The position numbers and the translations under genes are program-made. Shown here in pieces: positions 16,509 to 24,281 of a stretch of DNA of 30,749 bases. Numbering within the stretch: the first letter of the stretch is position 1; every line of letters starts with the position of its first letter. Source of the DNA: Prevotella sp. UBA1104 (GTDB taxonomy: Bacteria; Bacteroidota; Bacteroidia; Bacteroidales; Bacteroidaceae); contig DCBP01000021.1 in assembly GCA_002314055.1 (NCBI GenBank), positions 1-30,749 of the forward strand, written 5' to 3'. The notes beneath the pieces are model-generated. The model searched no databases, was not told the DNA's origin, and was given only the letters and a program-made list of their open reading frames with translations.

Positions 16509-16519
16509 CAGTGTCTAAT

Positions 16520-16975
16520 ATGAAGTTCAAAGGCTCATCTTGTGACTTTACACAAGAACGTGATGCTGACTTGTTGAGGGCTTACCGTGAAATAATATCG
16601 GAAAGAGACAATTTTAGTCTGTCTGAGATTGAAAGGAGAATTCTTCAATCTCCGAGCAGAAGGTTTTGGGTATCGGAAGGCAGAGCATACAGGGTAATAT
16701 TAGACTTGTTGAAAGGAAAATCCATTGACTATATGATTCCAACAAGGAAAGCCATGTTCATGGAGATTTTCCGAAGGTTCCAGATATACAGTAAAGAGCA
16801 TCCGTCTCTCACGAAGATGGAAATAATATGGCATATTTGTAATGAGGAAGCTCCAAGTTTCTATCTTACTCAATACACTATCCATGTCATTTTATGCAGG
16901 GTGAGAAAGGAGGAGAAGAAAAGATGTTACGAACAAAGAAAACGCAGATTGAAGTTTATGTTTGGTTCATTTTGA
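16520..16975 (+). CDS. Small basic protein, possible small terminase or regulator
   Basis: A 151-residue, mostly helical and basic protein (ends EEKKRCYEQRKRRLKFMFGSF) without signal peptide or membrane helix. It starts at the ATG right after the promoter; a longer upstream frame runs through the promoter and is not credible. Position as first gene of the unit that encodes the large terminase suggests a small terminase subunit, but the sequence also has helix patterns (for example SLSEIERRILQSPSRRFWVS) that would suit a DNA-binding regulator. It overlaps the rhomboid gene by 52 bp. Family not recognised. Confidence 0.65.
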   Translation: MKFKGSSCDFTQERDADLLRAYREIISERDNFSLSEIERRILQSPSRRFWVSEGRAYRVILDLLKGKSIDYMIPTRKAMFMEIFRRFQIYSKEHPSLTKMEIIWHICNEEAPSFYLTQYTIHVILCRVRKEEKKRCYEQRKRRLKFMFGSF

Positions 16976-17400
16976 TTTTCGTCCTTTCACTCCTTGGACA
17001 TGACGGCATGGGACTGTATCACGGATGTAGCGTTCTGCAACGTCTTACTTATCCTCTGTTTCACTTGAACATTTTCCATGCCATCATAAACCTTTGGGCA
17101 CTGTATCAATGTTTGAATGCCATTCGTTGCAGATGGAACCTGCTGGTTTTCTTTGTCATTGCCGTCAGCTACCCATTTGCTACCGAAATCCCGATAATAG
17201 GATTAAGTGGTTTTGTATATGCCTATATGGGGTATATTGCGCCTTTTGTGAGCAAGAAGGTAAAATATAATCTCACCATATTATTATATATATCTATCGG
17301 ACTTGTGTTCCCTTGCATGGCAATTGGAGTCCACATCTATTGTTATGTACTTGGTCTTTTGTGGGGTTATCTAAATGCGCCATTATGCCAAGACAAATAG
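16924..17400 (+). CDS. Minimal rhomboid-family intramembrane protease
   Basis: A 158-residue polytopic membrane protein with about six hydrophobic segments. All landmark rhomboid residues are visible in order: HxxxN (His52-Asn56, in FHAIINLWALYQC), the catalytic GxSG motif (GLSG, Ser95, followed by FVYAYMGY), and the second catalytic His137 (GVHIYCYVLGLLWGY). The Ser-His spacing (42) is shorter than in E. coli GlpG (53) and there are no extra cytosolic domains, so this is a compact core enzyme that would cut substrates within the membrane. The ATG at 16924 has AGGAGG 10 nt upstream; an earlier ATG at 16894 is possible. The end overlaps the terminase start by 16 bp. The target is unknown. Confidence 0.75.
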   Translation: MLRTKKTQIEVYVWFILIFVLSLLGHDGMGLYHGCSVLQRLTYPLFHLNIFHAIINLWALYQCLNAIRCRWNLLVFFVIAVSYPFATEIPIIGLSGFVYAYMGYIAPFVSKKVKYNLTILLYISIGLVFPCMAIGVHIYCYVLGLLWGYLNAPLCQDK

Positions 17401-19541
17401 TTGAAGACAAACATACAGATTTGATTCTTAAAGAGAACGAGAAGAGAATCAAAGTAATCTCTACGGAGTTTAACCCGATTGTCGGTACAGGCTGTGGAGA
17501 CAAGAGGTATCATCTCCATTTGGAGGATTTTCCTATTGAAGACCAGTATTTGCCAATAGAACTGAAAAATAATCCTTTCATCAAACAGCTTGCGGAAGCA
17601 GGCAGCGTTAAAGCATACTTGAATATTCTGTATGATGAATGTGACGATGAAGCGAAAAAAAACGGAGAGCCGCCAGTAGAACGGAACTATGATTCAGACA
17701 GAGAGCAAATTGTAGAGCAGTTCATACGGCTTCGCATGAAGTATGATCCATTCTTTTTCTTCGGAATGTTCATATACATTAAACCTAAAGGAGGAGGACT
17801 ACCTTTCCGATTTGTTCTAAGAAGACCACAGCGCAGGCTTCTCCGTTGGCTGGAAGATAGAAGGAAGAAGGGCAAGCCGATACGCCTTATACTTTTGAAA
17901 GCTCGACAATGGGGAGGCTCGACTGTTATACAGATGTATATGCTATGGCTGCAACTGATGTGGATGAAAGGTCTCAACTCTCTCATTGTTGCTCAGGTTA
18001 AGGACACGGCTGAGACTATACGTGGCATGTTTGATGAGGCATTAAAAAATTTCCCTGCTAAGTTCTTGCATGAGATGGGTGAAGCCTACTCTGACAATGA
18101 GCCTAAGTTTGTCGGTGTAGGAACATCCGGTAATGTTAAGAAGGTTCCTCAACGTTTCTGTAAGATTAAGGTCGGGTCTATGGAGCGACCACTTTCTGCC
18201 AACGGTGAAGACTATAACTTGGTTCACTTGTCTGAGGTCGGTCTATGGAAAAAGACTGACGGCAAGTCTCCTGAGGAAGTTATCCAAAATGCCACCAATG
18301 GTATTTTGTATCGCCCTATGACAATGATAGCTCTTGAATCTACTGCCAATGGAACTGGTAATTTTTTCCACAAAGAATGGCTTGCCGCAAAGGATGGCAA
18401 ATCGCAGTTTGAACCGTTCTTCGTTCCTTGGTTTGAGATATACGATATGTATCATCTTGACTTCGGAACGAAGAAAGAAAAAAGTCTGTTTGCAAAATGG
18501 CTGTATGAGAACAGGAACAATAGCAATGCCATGTCGGATCGTGAAGAGCCTGGTACATATCTATGGAAACTATGGACGCTCGGAGCACCGCTTGAAGCTA
18601 TCAACTGGTATATTGCTGAACGCAAGAAGTTTACAGACCATGCGGATATGGCAGCTGGTTATCCTACTGACGACATTGAAGCATTCAAGCATTCTGGAGC
18701 AAGGGTGTTTGCAGAAGACAAGGTTGACAAATTCAAAAAGGGATGCAGGGCACCCAAGTATATTGGAGATGTTTATGGTGATGGATATAAGGGCAAGAAG
18801 TGTATGCAGAACGTCAGGTTCTGTGAAGACAAGCAGGGACAGCTGTGGATCTGGAATCTGCCTGAGTTTTTTGAAGACTGCAAGGTTACCAACCGGTATT
18901 TGGTTGTCGTTGATATTGGAGGACGTAGCAAGGGTGCTGACTGGTCGGTTATTGTTGTCATCGACAGATATTGGATGATGGAAGGCGGAAAACCGCATAT
19001 TGTGGCTCAATGGTATGGTCATATTGATATGGACTTGTTGGCGTGGAAAGCTGCACAGATAGCCAAGTATTACGATAACGCCCTTCTTGTCATAGAATCT
19101 AACACTCTTGAAACCAAAGACAAGGAACATATTCTGGAAGGTGGAGACCAGTCAGAGTTTATACTTAATCAGATAAAGGATGTATATGACAACTTGTATG
19201 CACGAAAGCAAAGTGAGTCTGACATAAAGAATAAGGTTCCTGTAAAATACGGCTTTCACACTAACGTTGCCACAAAGCCAATGGTCATTTCTGTTTTGGT
19301 TCAGGTTATCCGCGAACAGCTGTATGTGGAGCGAGACGAAAGATGTTTGTTTGAATACTTGACATACGAAAAGAACGGCACTGTTTATGAAGCTGCTGAC
19401 GGAAAGCATGATGACTTGCTGATGACAAGAGCCATTGGTCTTCATATCTGCTTCAACGAAATGGAGATGCCAAGGATGATAACAAAGGAAACAAGGAAAC
19501 TGACAAGACGAGTATCTGTTTCGGCAGCTACTATCGGATAA
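17385..19541 (+). CDS. terL: Terminase large subunit (packaging ATPase-nuclease)
   Basis: A 718-residue terminase. The ATPase domain has a Walker A-like KARQWGGST (172-180), a Walker B-like LVHLSEVGLW with Glu284, and a coupling motif ALESTANG (316-323). The RNase H-like nuclease has the first metal ligand at Asp510 (VVVDIGGRSKGADWS), a second acidic at Glu571 (LLVIES) and a third in GKHDDLLMTRA near the end. It packages DNA through the portal and cuts concatemers. The ATG at 17385 overlaps the rhomboid end by 16 bp; the frame is open 24 codons further upstream but that part lies fully within the rhomboid gene. Terminase is on the opposite strand from portal and capsid, which is less common. 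Confidence 0.92.
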   Translation: MPRQIVEDKHTDLILKENEKRIKVISTEFNPIVGTGCGDKRYHLHLEDFPIEDQYLPIELKNNPFIKQLAEAGSVKAYLNILYDECDDEAKKNGEPPVERNYDSDREQIVEQFIRLRMKYDPFFFFGMFIYIKPKGGGLPFRFVLRRPQRRLLRWLEDRRKKGKPIRLILLKARQWGGSTVIQMYMLWLQLMWMKGLNSLIVAQVKDTAETIRGMFDEALKNFPAKFLHEMGEAYSDNEPKFVGVGTSGNVKKVPQRFCKIKVGSMERPLSANGEDYNLVHLSEVGLWKKTDGKSPEEVIQNATNGILYRPMTMIALESTANGTGNFFHKEWLAAKDGKSQFEPFFVPWFEIYDMYHLDFGTKKEKSLFAKWLYENRNNSNAMSDREEPGTYLWKLWTLGAPLEAINWYIAERKKFTDHADMAAGYPTDDIEAFKHSGARVFAEDKVDKFKKGCRAPKYIGDVYGDGYKGKKCMQNVRFCEDKQGQLWIWNLPEFFEDCKVTNRYLVVVDIGGRSKGADWSVIVVIDRYWMMEGGKPHIVAQWYGHIDMDLLAWKAAQIAKYYDNALLVIESNTLETKDKEHILEGGDQSEFILNQIKDVYDNLYARKQSESDIKNKVPVKYGFHTNVATKPMVISVLVQVIREQLYVERDERCLFEYLTYEKNGTVYEAADGKHDDLLMTRAIGLHICFNEMEMPRMITKETRKLTRRVSVSAATIG

Positions 19542-19564
19542 ATAACTATTTAAATACAACGATT

Positions 19565-19867
19565 ATGAAATTTGGAAAAATTATCAAGCGTGTTAAGTGT
19601 GAGTTGATGTACCGCAAAGCCAAGGCAGCGGCACTTAAAGCATCATCTAAGGATGGTGAAATCTATTTCGTTCTTCCAATGCAGAGCGGAAAACTGATGG
19701 TTATTAACCGGAATCAGTATCTGGCATACCGCAGAGTTGGCTTGACTCCTAAAGACGCAAAGCCTAAAGATCTTTTCCATGATTGCGTGTATCATACTAA
19801 TGCAAAGAGTAAAAAGGCACAGCAAAACAGAAAGAGGAAATTTCTTCGGTGGAAAGGTCTTGTATGA
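19565..19867 (+). CDS. Small basic phage protein
   Basis: A 100-residue, strongly basic protein (Lys/Arg over a quarter of residues, with a basic tail KKAQQNRKRKFLRWKGLV). No signal peptide, membrane helix or known domain is evident. It follows terminase by 23 bp and is the last gene of that unit, just before the late promoter at 19881-19925. Nucleic acid or head binding is suggested only by charge. Confidence 0.65.
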   Translation: MKFGKIIKRVKCELMYRKAKAAALKASSKDGEIYFVLPMQSGKLMVINRNQYLAYRRVGLTPKDAKPKDLFHDCVYHTNAKSKKAQQNRKRKFLRWKGLV

Positions 19868-19880
19868 TATTGGTTTCGTT

Positions 19881-19925
19881 TATTAACGGATAAAAGGTAG
19901 GGGAATATTTTTTCTCCTATCTTTG
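19881..19925 (+). promoter_or_regulatory. Phage late promoter with conserved upstream box (tail-fibre block)
   Basis: Box TATTAACGGATAAAA (19881-19895), 22-bp gap, TATCTTTG (19918-19925). Third copy of the late promoter, now on the plus strand. It places transcription start near 19932, so the first usable start codon is ATG 19944 and the in-frame TTG at 19923 is excluded. Confidence 0.75.
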
Positions 19926-19943
19926 CCGAAAAAAGTACATCGC

Positions 19944-20630
19944 ATGATATATCGAATTGTAAAAGGTAATGGCTTCAAGTTGCATATATTGGTAAGCAAA
20001 CTTGAAATTGCTCAAAACAGCAACACTCTCGTGGATTGCGATATGAATCAAGCCGCCAACACGAAAGTTGAGCTTGTTGACGGTTCTTGTAATAGTATTG
20101 AATTGAGACACAAAGTGTCTGGGGATGCAAAGAATGAACTGATTTGCGATTTTCCTGACGATATTGATATTGGTTGCTATGCCGTTAAGGTATCTTTCGT
20201 TATTGGCGGTATTCACTTGTCAAGTTGCGAGAGTAACATGTTTGCCATTGTTCCTTTCAACCGCCAGAGCAAGATTCCTGTCGGCATAATTGATGGTGAA
20301 CCATGTGGTTTGTATAATTTAAAATATTATATCACAACCGAAAACAGTTATGATTACAAGTTCTGGTATGGCAGCTCTTCTGCAAATAGTGTGTCGGAAC
20401 TTAACAAGGATGAGCTTGCATGTGATTTCAACAGGGCTTCAGGTAAGACTTTCACAATTGAAACAACTGACAGCAAGCCGTATATATGGTTTGTCTGCAC
20501 TTCGCCTATAACTATCACACAGGCTGGACTGCCGACTGCTTTCAATATGGAACAAGTTGACAATTTGTATTTCTACTGGAGTGACGAACTTGTTGCAGGT
20601 AACGACAACATTTATTCGATAGGAGATTAA
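19944..20630 (+). CDS. Putative virion appendage protein
   Basis: A 228-residue, beta-rich protein starting MIYRIVKGNGFKLHILV, followed by domains rich in Asp, Ser and aromatic residues and no signal peptide. It is the first gene after the rightward late promoter and heads a run of fibre-like genes. The pattern (two or three Ig-like or beta-sandwich segments) suits an adaptor or baseplate-side fibre protein. I do not recognise a specific family. The start is set by the promoter position. Confidence 0.65.
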   Translation: MIYRIVKGNGFKLHILVSKLEIAQNSNTLVDCDMNQAANTKVELVDGSCNSIELRHKVSGDAKNELICDFPDDIDIGCYAVKVSFVIGGIHLSSCESNMFAIVPFNRQSKIPVGIIDGEPCGLYNLKYYITTENSYDYKFWYGSSSANSVSELNKDELACDFNRASGKTFTIETTDSKPYIWFVCTSPITITQAGLPTAFNMEQVDNLYFYWSDELVAGNDNIYSIGD

Positions 20631-20635
20631 GAGGT

Positions 20636-21112
20636 ATGGCTGGTGAAGTAAAATATGGAAATTCTTTGGTCAGTTCACGTAAGGATGGTGTCCTGACTTA
20701 CGCTAAATACATTAAAGATTTAAAAAGTGGGAAAGATCTTGAATCTCTGATTGAAGAGTTAAGGAACAGCATTCCTGAAACAGATGAAAACGGACGGTTT
20801 CCTTCTTATTATATTCCTGATGAATTCAACAATGTTTTCATCTTGGACGCTTGGGGCGAATCTTTCAACGAACCTACTCAAAAGGGACAATACGGTTACA
20901 ATACTTTAACTAAGAAAATTTGTTACAGTAAATTTGAGGCTAAACTCCAACGTTTCGTTTGGGTTAATGCTGACAGCGAAATCTATTCTAACACGAGATT
21001 GTACATAAACAAAACAGACAACAGCATTTGGAGGTGGAACGGAAGTGATATGGAATGTCTTTCCAACAATATTCAACTGATAACTCCTAAAGATATTGAT
21101 GCACTATTTTAG
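20636..21112 (+). CDS. Tail-fibre-associated protein
   Basis: A 158-residue protein, 5 bp after the previous gene. The N-terminus (MAGEVKYGNSLVSSRKDGVLTYAKYIKDL) looks like a fibre attachment helix region. The middle has a module (LYINKTDNSIWRWNGSDM) that recurs in altered form in the next gene (IYVDITTNKTYRWSGSSL), a common element in phage fibre proteins. The C-terminus LITPKDIDALF resembles the ends of the two fibre genes further on (DIKTLW and EVDNIW). Likely a short fibre or fibre base component. Confidence 0.65.
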   Translation: MAGEVKYGNSLVSSRKDGVLTYAKYIKDLKSGKDLESLIEELRNSIPETDENGRFPSYYIPDEFNNVFILDAWGESFNEPTQKGQYGYNTLTKKICYSKFEAKLQRFVWVNADSEIYSNTRLYINKTDNSIWRWNGSDMECLSNNIQLITPKDIDALF

Positions 21113-21166
21113 GTAATAGGTATAACGCAATACTGATAGATAGTATAATTATTAATATTAAACAAT

Positions 21167-22438
21167 ATGGCAGATAATAAATTTTTAGATCAGACAGGAT
21201 TGGAACATCTTGTTGGCAAAATCAAAACTGAGCTTGACAAAAAGCAGGATAGTGGAACTTATGCTACATTGGTTGATGGCACTGTTCCAGCGTCACAGCT
21301 ACCAAGTTATGTTGATGATGTAGTGGAGTTCAGCGGTTTCGTACTACAAGCTGATGTTCAAGCAATGAGCACTACAAAAAAATCCACAGATACGTTATGC
21401 AGCGTAGCTTATGTAAAATCAAACAACAAATTTGCCCTAAGAGATGGTACTAAATTTTATGGCAATTGGTCAGACGCTTCTACATGGGGAGTTGCAACTT
21501 CTGATTTGTTAGGAGGTGCTGGCGTACAGCCCGAAGCTGGTAAAATATATGTAGACATAACGACAAACAAAACCTATCGTTGGAGTGGTAGCAGTCTTGT
21601 TGAGATAAATAGTGGCGGAGTAGTTCTTGGTGAAACAGCAGAGACTGCCTATGCTGGAGACAAGGGAGCACAGAATGCTAAGGACATAGCAGCTATTAAG
21701 AGTGGAGATTTACCTTTGGTTTCTCCTGTTATCTCTAATAAGTGGACTATACTTTGCAGTGATGGTTCTGCATCTGGCATTACCGCAAATCCTGGAAATC
21801 TTAATACCATATATGGATATAAGGTCAACTTTACAGGTAGCATGAAGTGGACTCATGCTGATGGTTATAAAGATCCTACTTCTATGAATGGCGGTGATTG
21901 GTCAAATGCTCAACTTCCGGCATCTGGTGAAAACTCTGTTGAGATTACGAAGCAATGTACTTCTGACACAACTATTACGGCAAGCATCAAGGCTCCTAAA
22001 CAGGGACTTGTGCTTAGCAACGGTATCATCAAACAGGCAAGTTCTTCTGATGTTGACACTAAGTCTGCTTCTGTAAGGGTACATTTCCAGTACAAGGTGA
22101 TACTGGCAAGAACCGAGGGAGATATTACAGCTGAAAAGCTTTCAAGTTTACTAAATCCTGATTCTGACGATAGTGCTTATGACTTGAAGGACGATAAGAA
22201 CAATGTATATACAAATGTTAACGCAGGAGAGACTGAATACCTTGTTTATGCCTATCCGTCAAAGCTTGGTGAATTGTCTAAGATTACAATGAATGATGCT
22301 ACCCCTTTGCTTAATGACGGCTTCACACTATCAAAGGTGACGGTAACAGACCCTCAAACAAAGATGCAATTGGAGTATAATGTATATAGAAGTGTACAGA
22401 GAGGTGCGTTTACTGGTGCCAAACTTGATATTGCTTAA
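21167..22438 (+). CDS. Tail fibre protein
   Basis: A 423-residue fibre-like protein. Residues 1-30 (FLDQTGLEHLVGKIKTELDKKQD) form a helical attachment segment like those at the start of other genes in this cluster. About 30-150 contain a virion-style module with IYVDITTNKTYRWSGSSLVEI, and the rest is Ser/Thr/Asp-rich beta structure (about 170-423). No catalytic motif for polysaccharide cleavage is evident. It probably contributes to host recognition. The leader is A/T-rich with no clear promoter, so it should be transcribed from 19925. Confidence 0.75.
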   Translation: MADNKFLDQTGLEHLVGKIKTELDKKQDSGTYATLVDGTVPASQLPSYVDDVVEFSGFVLQADVQAMSTTKKSTDTLCSVAYVKSNNKFALRDGTKFYGNWSDASTWGVATSDLLGGAGVQPEAGKIYVDITTNKTYRWSGSSLVEINSGGVVLGETAETAYAGDKGAQNAKDIAAIKSGDLPLVSPVISNKWTILCSDGSASGITANPGNLNTIYGYKVNFTGSMKWTHADGYKDPTSMNGGDWSNAQLPASGENSVEITKQCTSDTTITASIKAPKQGLVLSNGIIKQASSSDVDTKSASVRVHFQYKVILARTEGDITAEKLSSLLNPDSDDSAYDLKDDKNNVYTNVNAGETEYLVYAYPSKLGELSKITMNDATPLLNDGFTLSKVTVTDPQTKMQLEYNVYRSVQRGAFTGAKLDIA

Positions 22439-22477
22439 TGAATTGTTTAACGGAATAAATAGGAAAGGAAATAGAAT

Positions 22478-22996
22478 ATGGCAAAGAAAGGTTTAGCACA
22501 GGCTAATATCCTTCGTTCTAATAATACTACATCTACTGGTTATGGTATTGTATATGCCAATGAGATTAGTGGTCATAGAACAGTAGCTGATCTTGATGCT
22601 CTGTATGCTTTGTTCGATTGGCAGCTTTCTGCAAGTGGCAATAATACCGATAATGATGCAATCGGGCAGCTTTGGTATGTTGTTGATACAGATGGTAAGG
22701 GTAATGGCAATTTATATCAGCTTATCAATTGGGACAAGAGAAACACGGCTGATGGATGGAAGGTGTTTACTGCAAATTCATCTGTTGACCTCAGTAACTA
22801 TCAGACTACCGCACAGGCTGACAGCAAGTACGCAACCAAAGAATCACTATCTGGATATGCCACTACAGCTGCTTTATCTGAAACGAGAAATGAGTTGAAT
22901 GACAGCATTTCCGGGTGTGTAAAGAATACTGAACTTGGCTCCATTTCAAATACTGAGGTGGATAACATCTGGAATAACACGCAACAAGCATCGTGA
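22478..22996 (+). CDS. Tail-fibre-like protein
   Basis: A 172-residue protein with an N-terminal MAKKGLAQANILRSNNTTSTGYG segment, a module with IGQLWYVVDTDGKGNGNLYQLINW (about 65-95), and a C-terminal helical part with the YATKESLSGYATTAAL pattern typical of coiled fibre shafts (about 115-150). The end NTEVDNIWNN is related to the ends of neighbouring genes. It is too short to be a whole fibre by itself and may be a fibre tip, cap or one subunit of a mixed appendage. Confidence 0.7.
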   Translation: MAKKGLAQANILRSNNTTSTGYGIVYANEISGHRTVADLDALYALFDWQLSASGNNTDNDAIGQLWYVVDTDGKGNGNLYQLINWDKRNTADGWKVFTANSSVDLSNYQTTAQADSKYATKESLSGYATTAALSETRNELNDSISGCVKNTELGSISNTEVDNIWNNTQQAS

Positions 22997-23057
22997 TGTT
23001 ATTGTATAAGGTATTACTAATTTAAAACATATTTATTCATTAAAATTTTAAAGAATC

Positions 23058-24122
23058 ATGGCAGAGAAAAAATTTATCACATCTGACAATTTGGGCTATT
23101 TCAGCTCATTGGTAAAAAAGGGATATGCTGATGCAGATACAGCATTGAGCAATACCCTTACACCAAAGATTACGGCTGCACAGACAAAGGCTGACCAGGG
23201 CGTAACTGATGCTGCTAATGCGAAGAAAGCCGCAGATAATGCAGCAACAGCGGCAGCTGGCGCTCTTGCTGAGGCACAGAAGAAGATTGCAAAGGGTGGC
23301 TTGAAGACCATCAATGGCACAAGTATTGAGGGTTCAGGTAACCTCTCTCTCGCTGATATTGGTATTGATGGCAATATTGCAGAGATTGTTACTGCTCTAC
23401 CAGAACTTACTGCTGCAAAGAGTAACAAGCTCTATCTCCTGAAATCTGCAGAGAGTGTTGAGGGCAATACCTATGGTGAGTATATCAAGATTAATGACGG
23501 CAATGCCGACAAATGGGAGAAGATTGGAGAGTGGAAGGCTTATATTACTGTGGATAGCGAAATGTCCAATACAAGCATTAACCCAGTACAGAATAAAGTA
23601 GTCTATGCTAAAATTAATGACCTCTACAATAGTTTAAACGATGAAGTACATACTAAGGTAGATAAGGAAACAGGCAAGGGACTTTCTACTAATGATTACA
23701 CTACAGCTGAAAAGACTAAGCTTGCCGGTATTGCAGAAGGTGCAAACAAGACTGTTGTTGATTCCGCACTTAATGCAAGCTCAACCAACCCTGTACAGAA
23801 TAAGGTAATCAATACCGCTCTTGCTGGCAAGGCATCAACTGCTGTAGCTTCTCAGTCTGCAAATGGTCTTCTTTCTGCTGCTGACAAGAAGAAGCTGGAT
23901 GGTATTGCTGAAGGTGCAAACAAGATTACTGTGGATACTGCTTTGAGTGCTACATCAACTAACCCTGTCCAGAACAAAGTAGTTCTGAACAATATTGGTG
24001 GTTTAACTAATCGAATTAATGACCTCGAGAACGATTTTACAGGTTTTGTAGGCACCTTCAAGGACGTTACTTCTGACGATATCAAGACCCTTTGGGATAA
24101 CGCAAAGGCTGCAACTGTATAA
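23058..24122 (+). CDS. Tail fibre protein with repeated NPVQNKV modules
   Basis: A 354-residue fibre protein. An N-terminal attachment helix (about 1-30) is followed by an Ala-rich coiled coil (about 40-78), then LKTINGTSIEGSGNLSL (82-98), a motif common in phage fibres. Next come three NPVQNKV units (175-181, 244-250, 302-308) and two KL.GIAEGAN units (221-230, 279-288). The end DIKTLWDNAKAATV matches the cluster's C-terminal motif. Such repeats form trimeric shafts and are known in tail fibres of many Bacteroidetes and Firmicutes phages. It is followed by a hairpin (24139-24180). Confidence 0.82.
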   Translation: MAEKKFITSDNLGYFSSLVKKGYADADTALSNTLTPKITAAQTKADQGVTDAANAKKAADNAATAAAGALAEAQKKIAKGGLKTINGTSIEGSGNLSLADIGIDGNIAEIVTALPELTAAKSNKLYLLKSAESVEGNTYGEYIKINDGNADKWEKIGEWKAYITVDSEMSNTSINPVQNKVVYAKINDLYNSLNDEVHTKVDKETGKGLSTNDYTTAEKTKLAGIAEGANKTVVDSALNASSTNPVQNKVINTALAGKASTAVASQSANGLLSAADKKKLDGIAEGANKITVDTALSATSTNPVQNKVVLNNIGGLTNRINDLENDFTGFVGTFKDVTSDDIKTLWDNAKAATV

Positions 24123-24138
24123 GTAACTTAAAGTCTAA

Positions 24139-24180
24139 AATCCCTCTGACAGTTCCATGTATGTTCTTGCCAGAGGGATT
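24139..24180 (+). terminator. Hairpin after the tail-fibre gene
   Basis: Perfect 10-bp stem AATCCCTCTG / CAGAGGGATT with a 22-nt loop, 16 bp after the stop at 24122. The tract after it is only weakly T-rich, so it may act as an mRNA end or a partial terminator. Confidence 0.55.
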
Positions 24181-24227
24181 AATATAAATACCGCGTTCTT
24201 TGACTTGTTGGAATACCGCTTGTATTA

Positions 24228-24258
24228 TTTGCGATATCAAGATAAATATGTATCTTTG
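24228..24258 (+). promoter_or_regulatory. Promoter of the KilA-N gene
   Basis: TTTG (24228-24231), 19-bp spacer and TATCTTTG (24251-24258) followed by CA: a full host-type promoter with -33 element, without the late box. It suggests expression in the lysogen. Confidence 0.7.
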
Positions 24259-24281
24259 CAACGTTTTAAAATTTAAATGAT

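Noticed and set aside
16247..16519. Longer upstream start for the 16520 gene
   Set aside because: The extension crosses the rightward promoter and runs antisense into the scaffold-like gene; the ATG at 16520 right after the promoter is far better.
17313..17384. Longer upstream start for terminase
   Set aside because: The extra 24 codons lie inside the rhomboid gene's last membrane helix region, and the peptide does not look like a terminase start; ATG 17385 is preferred.
22445..22460. GTTTAACGGAATAAAT, similar to the late-promoter box
   Set aside because: It has an inserted base relative to the box and no TAnnTTTG element 22 bp downstream, so I do not count it as a fourth copy.
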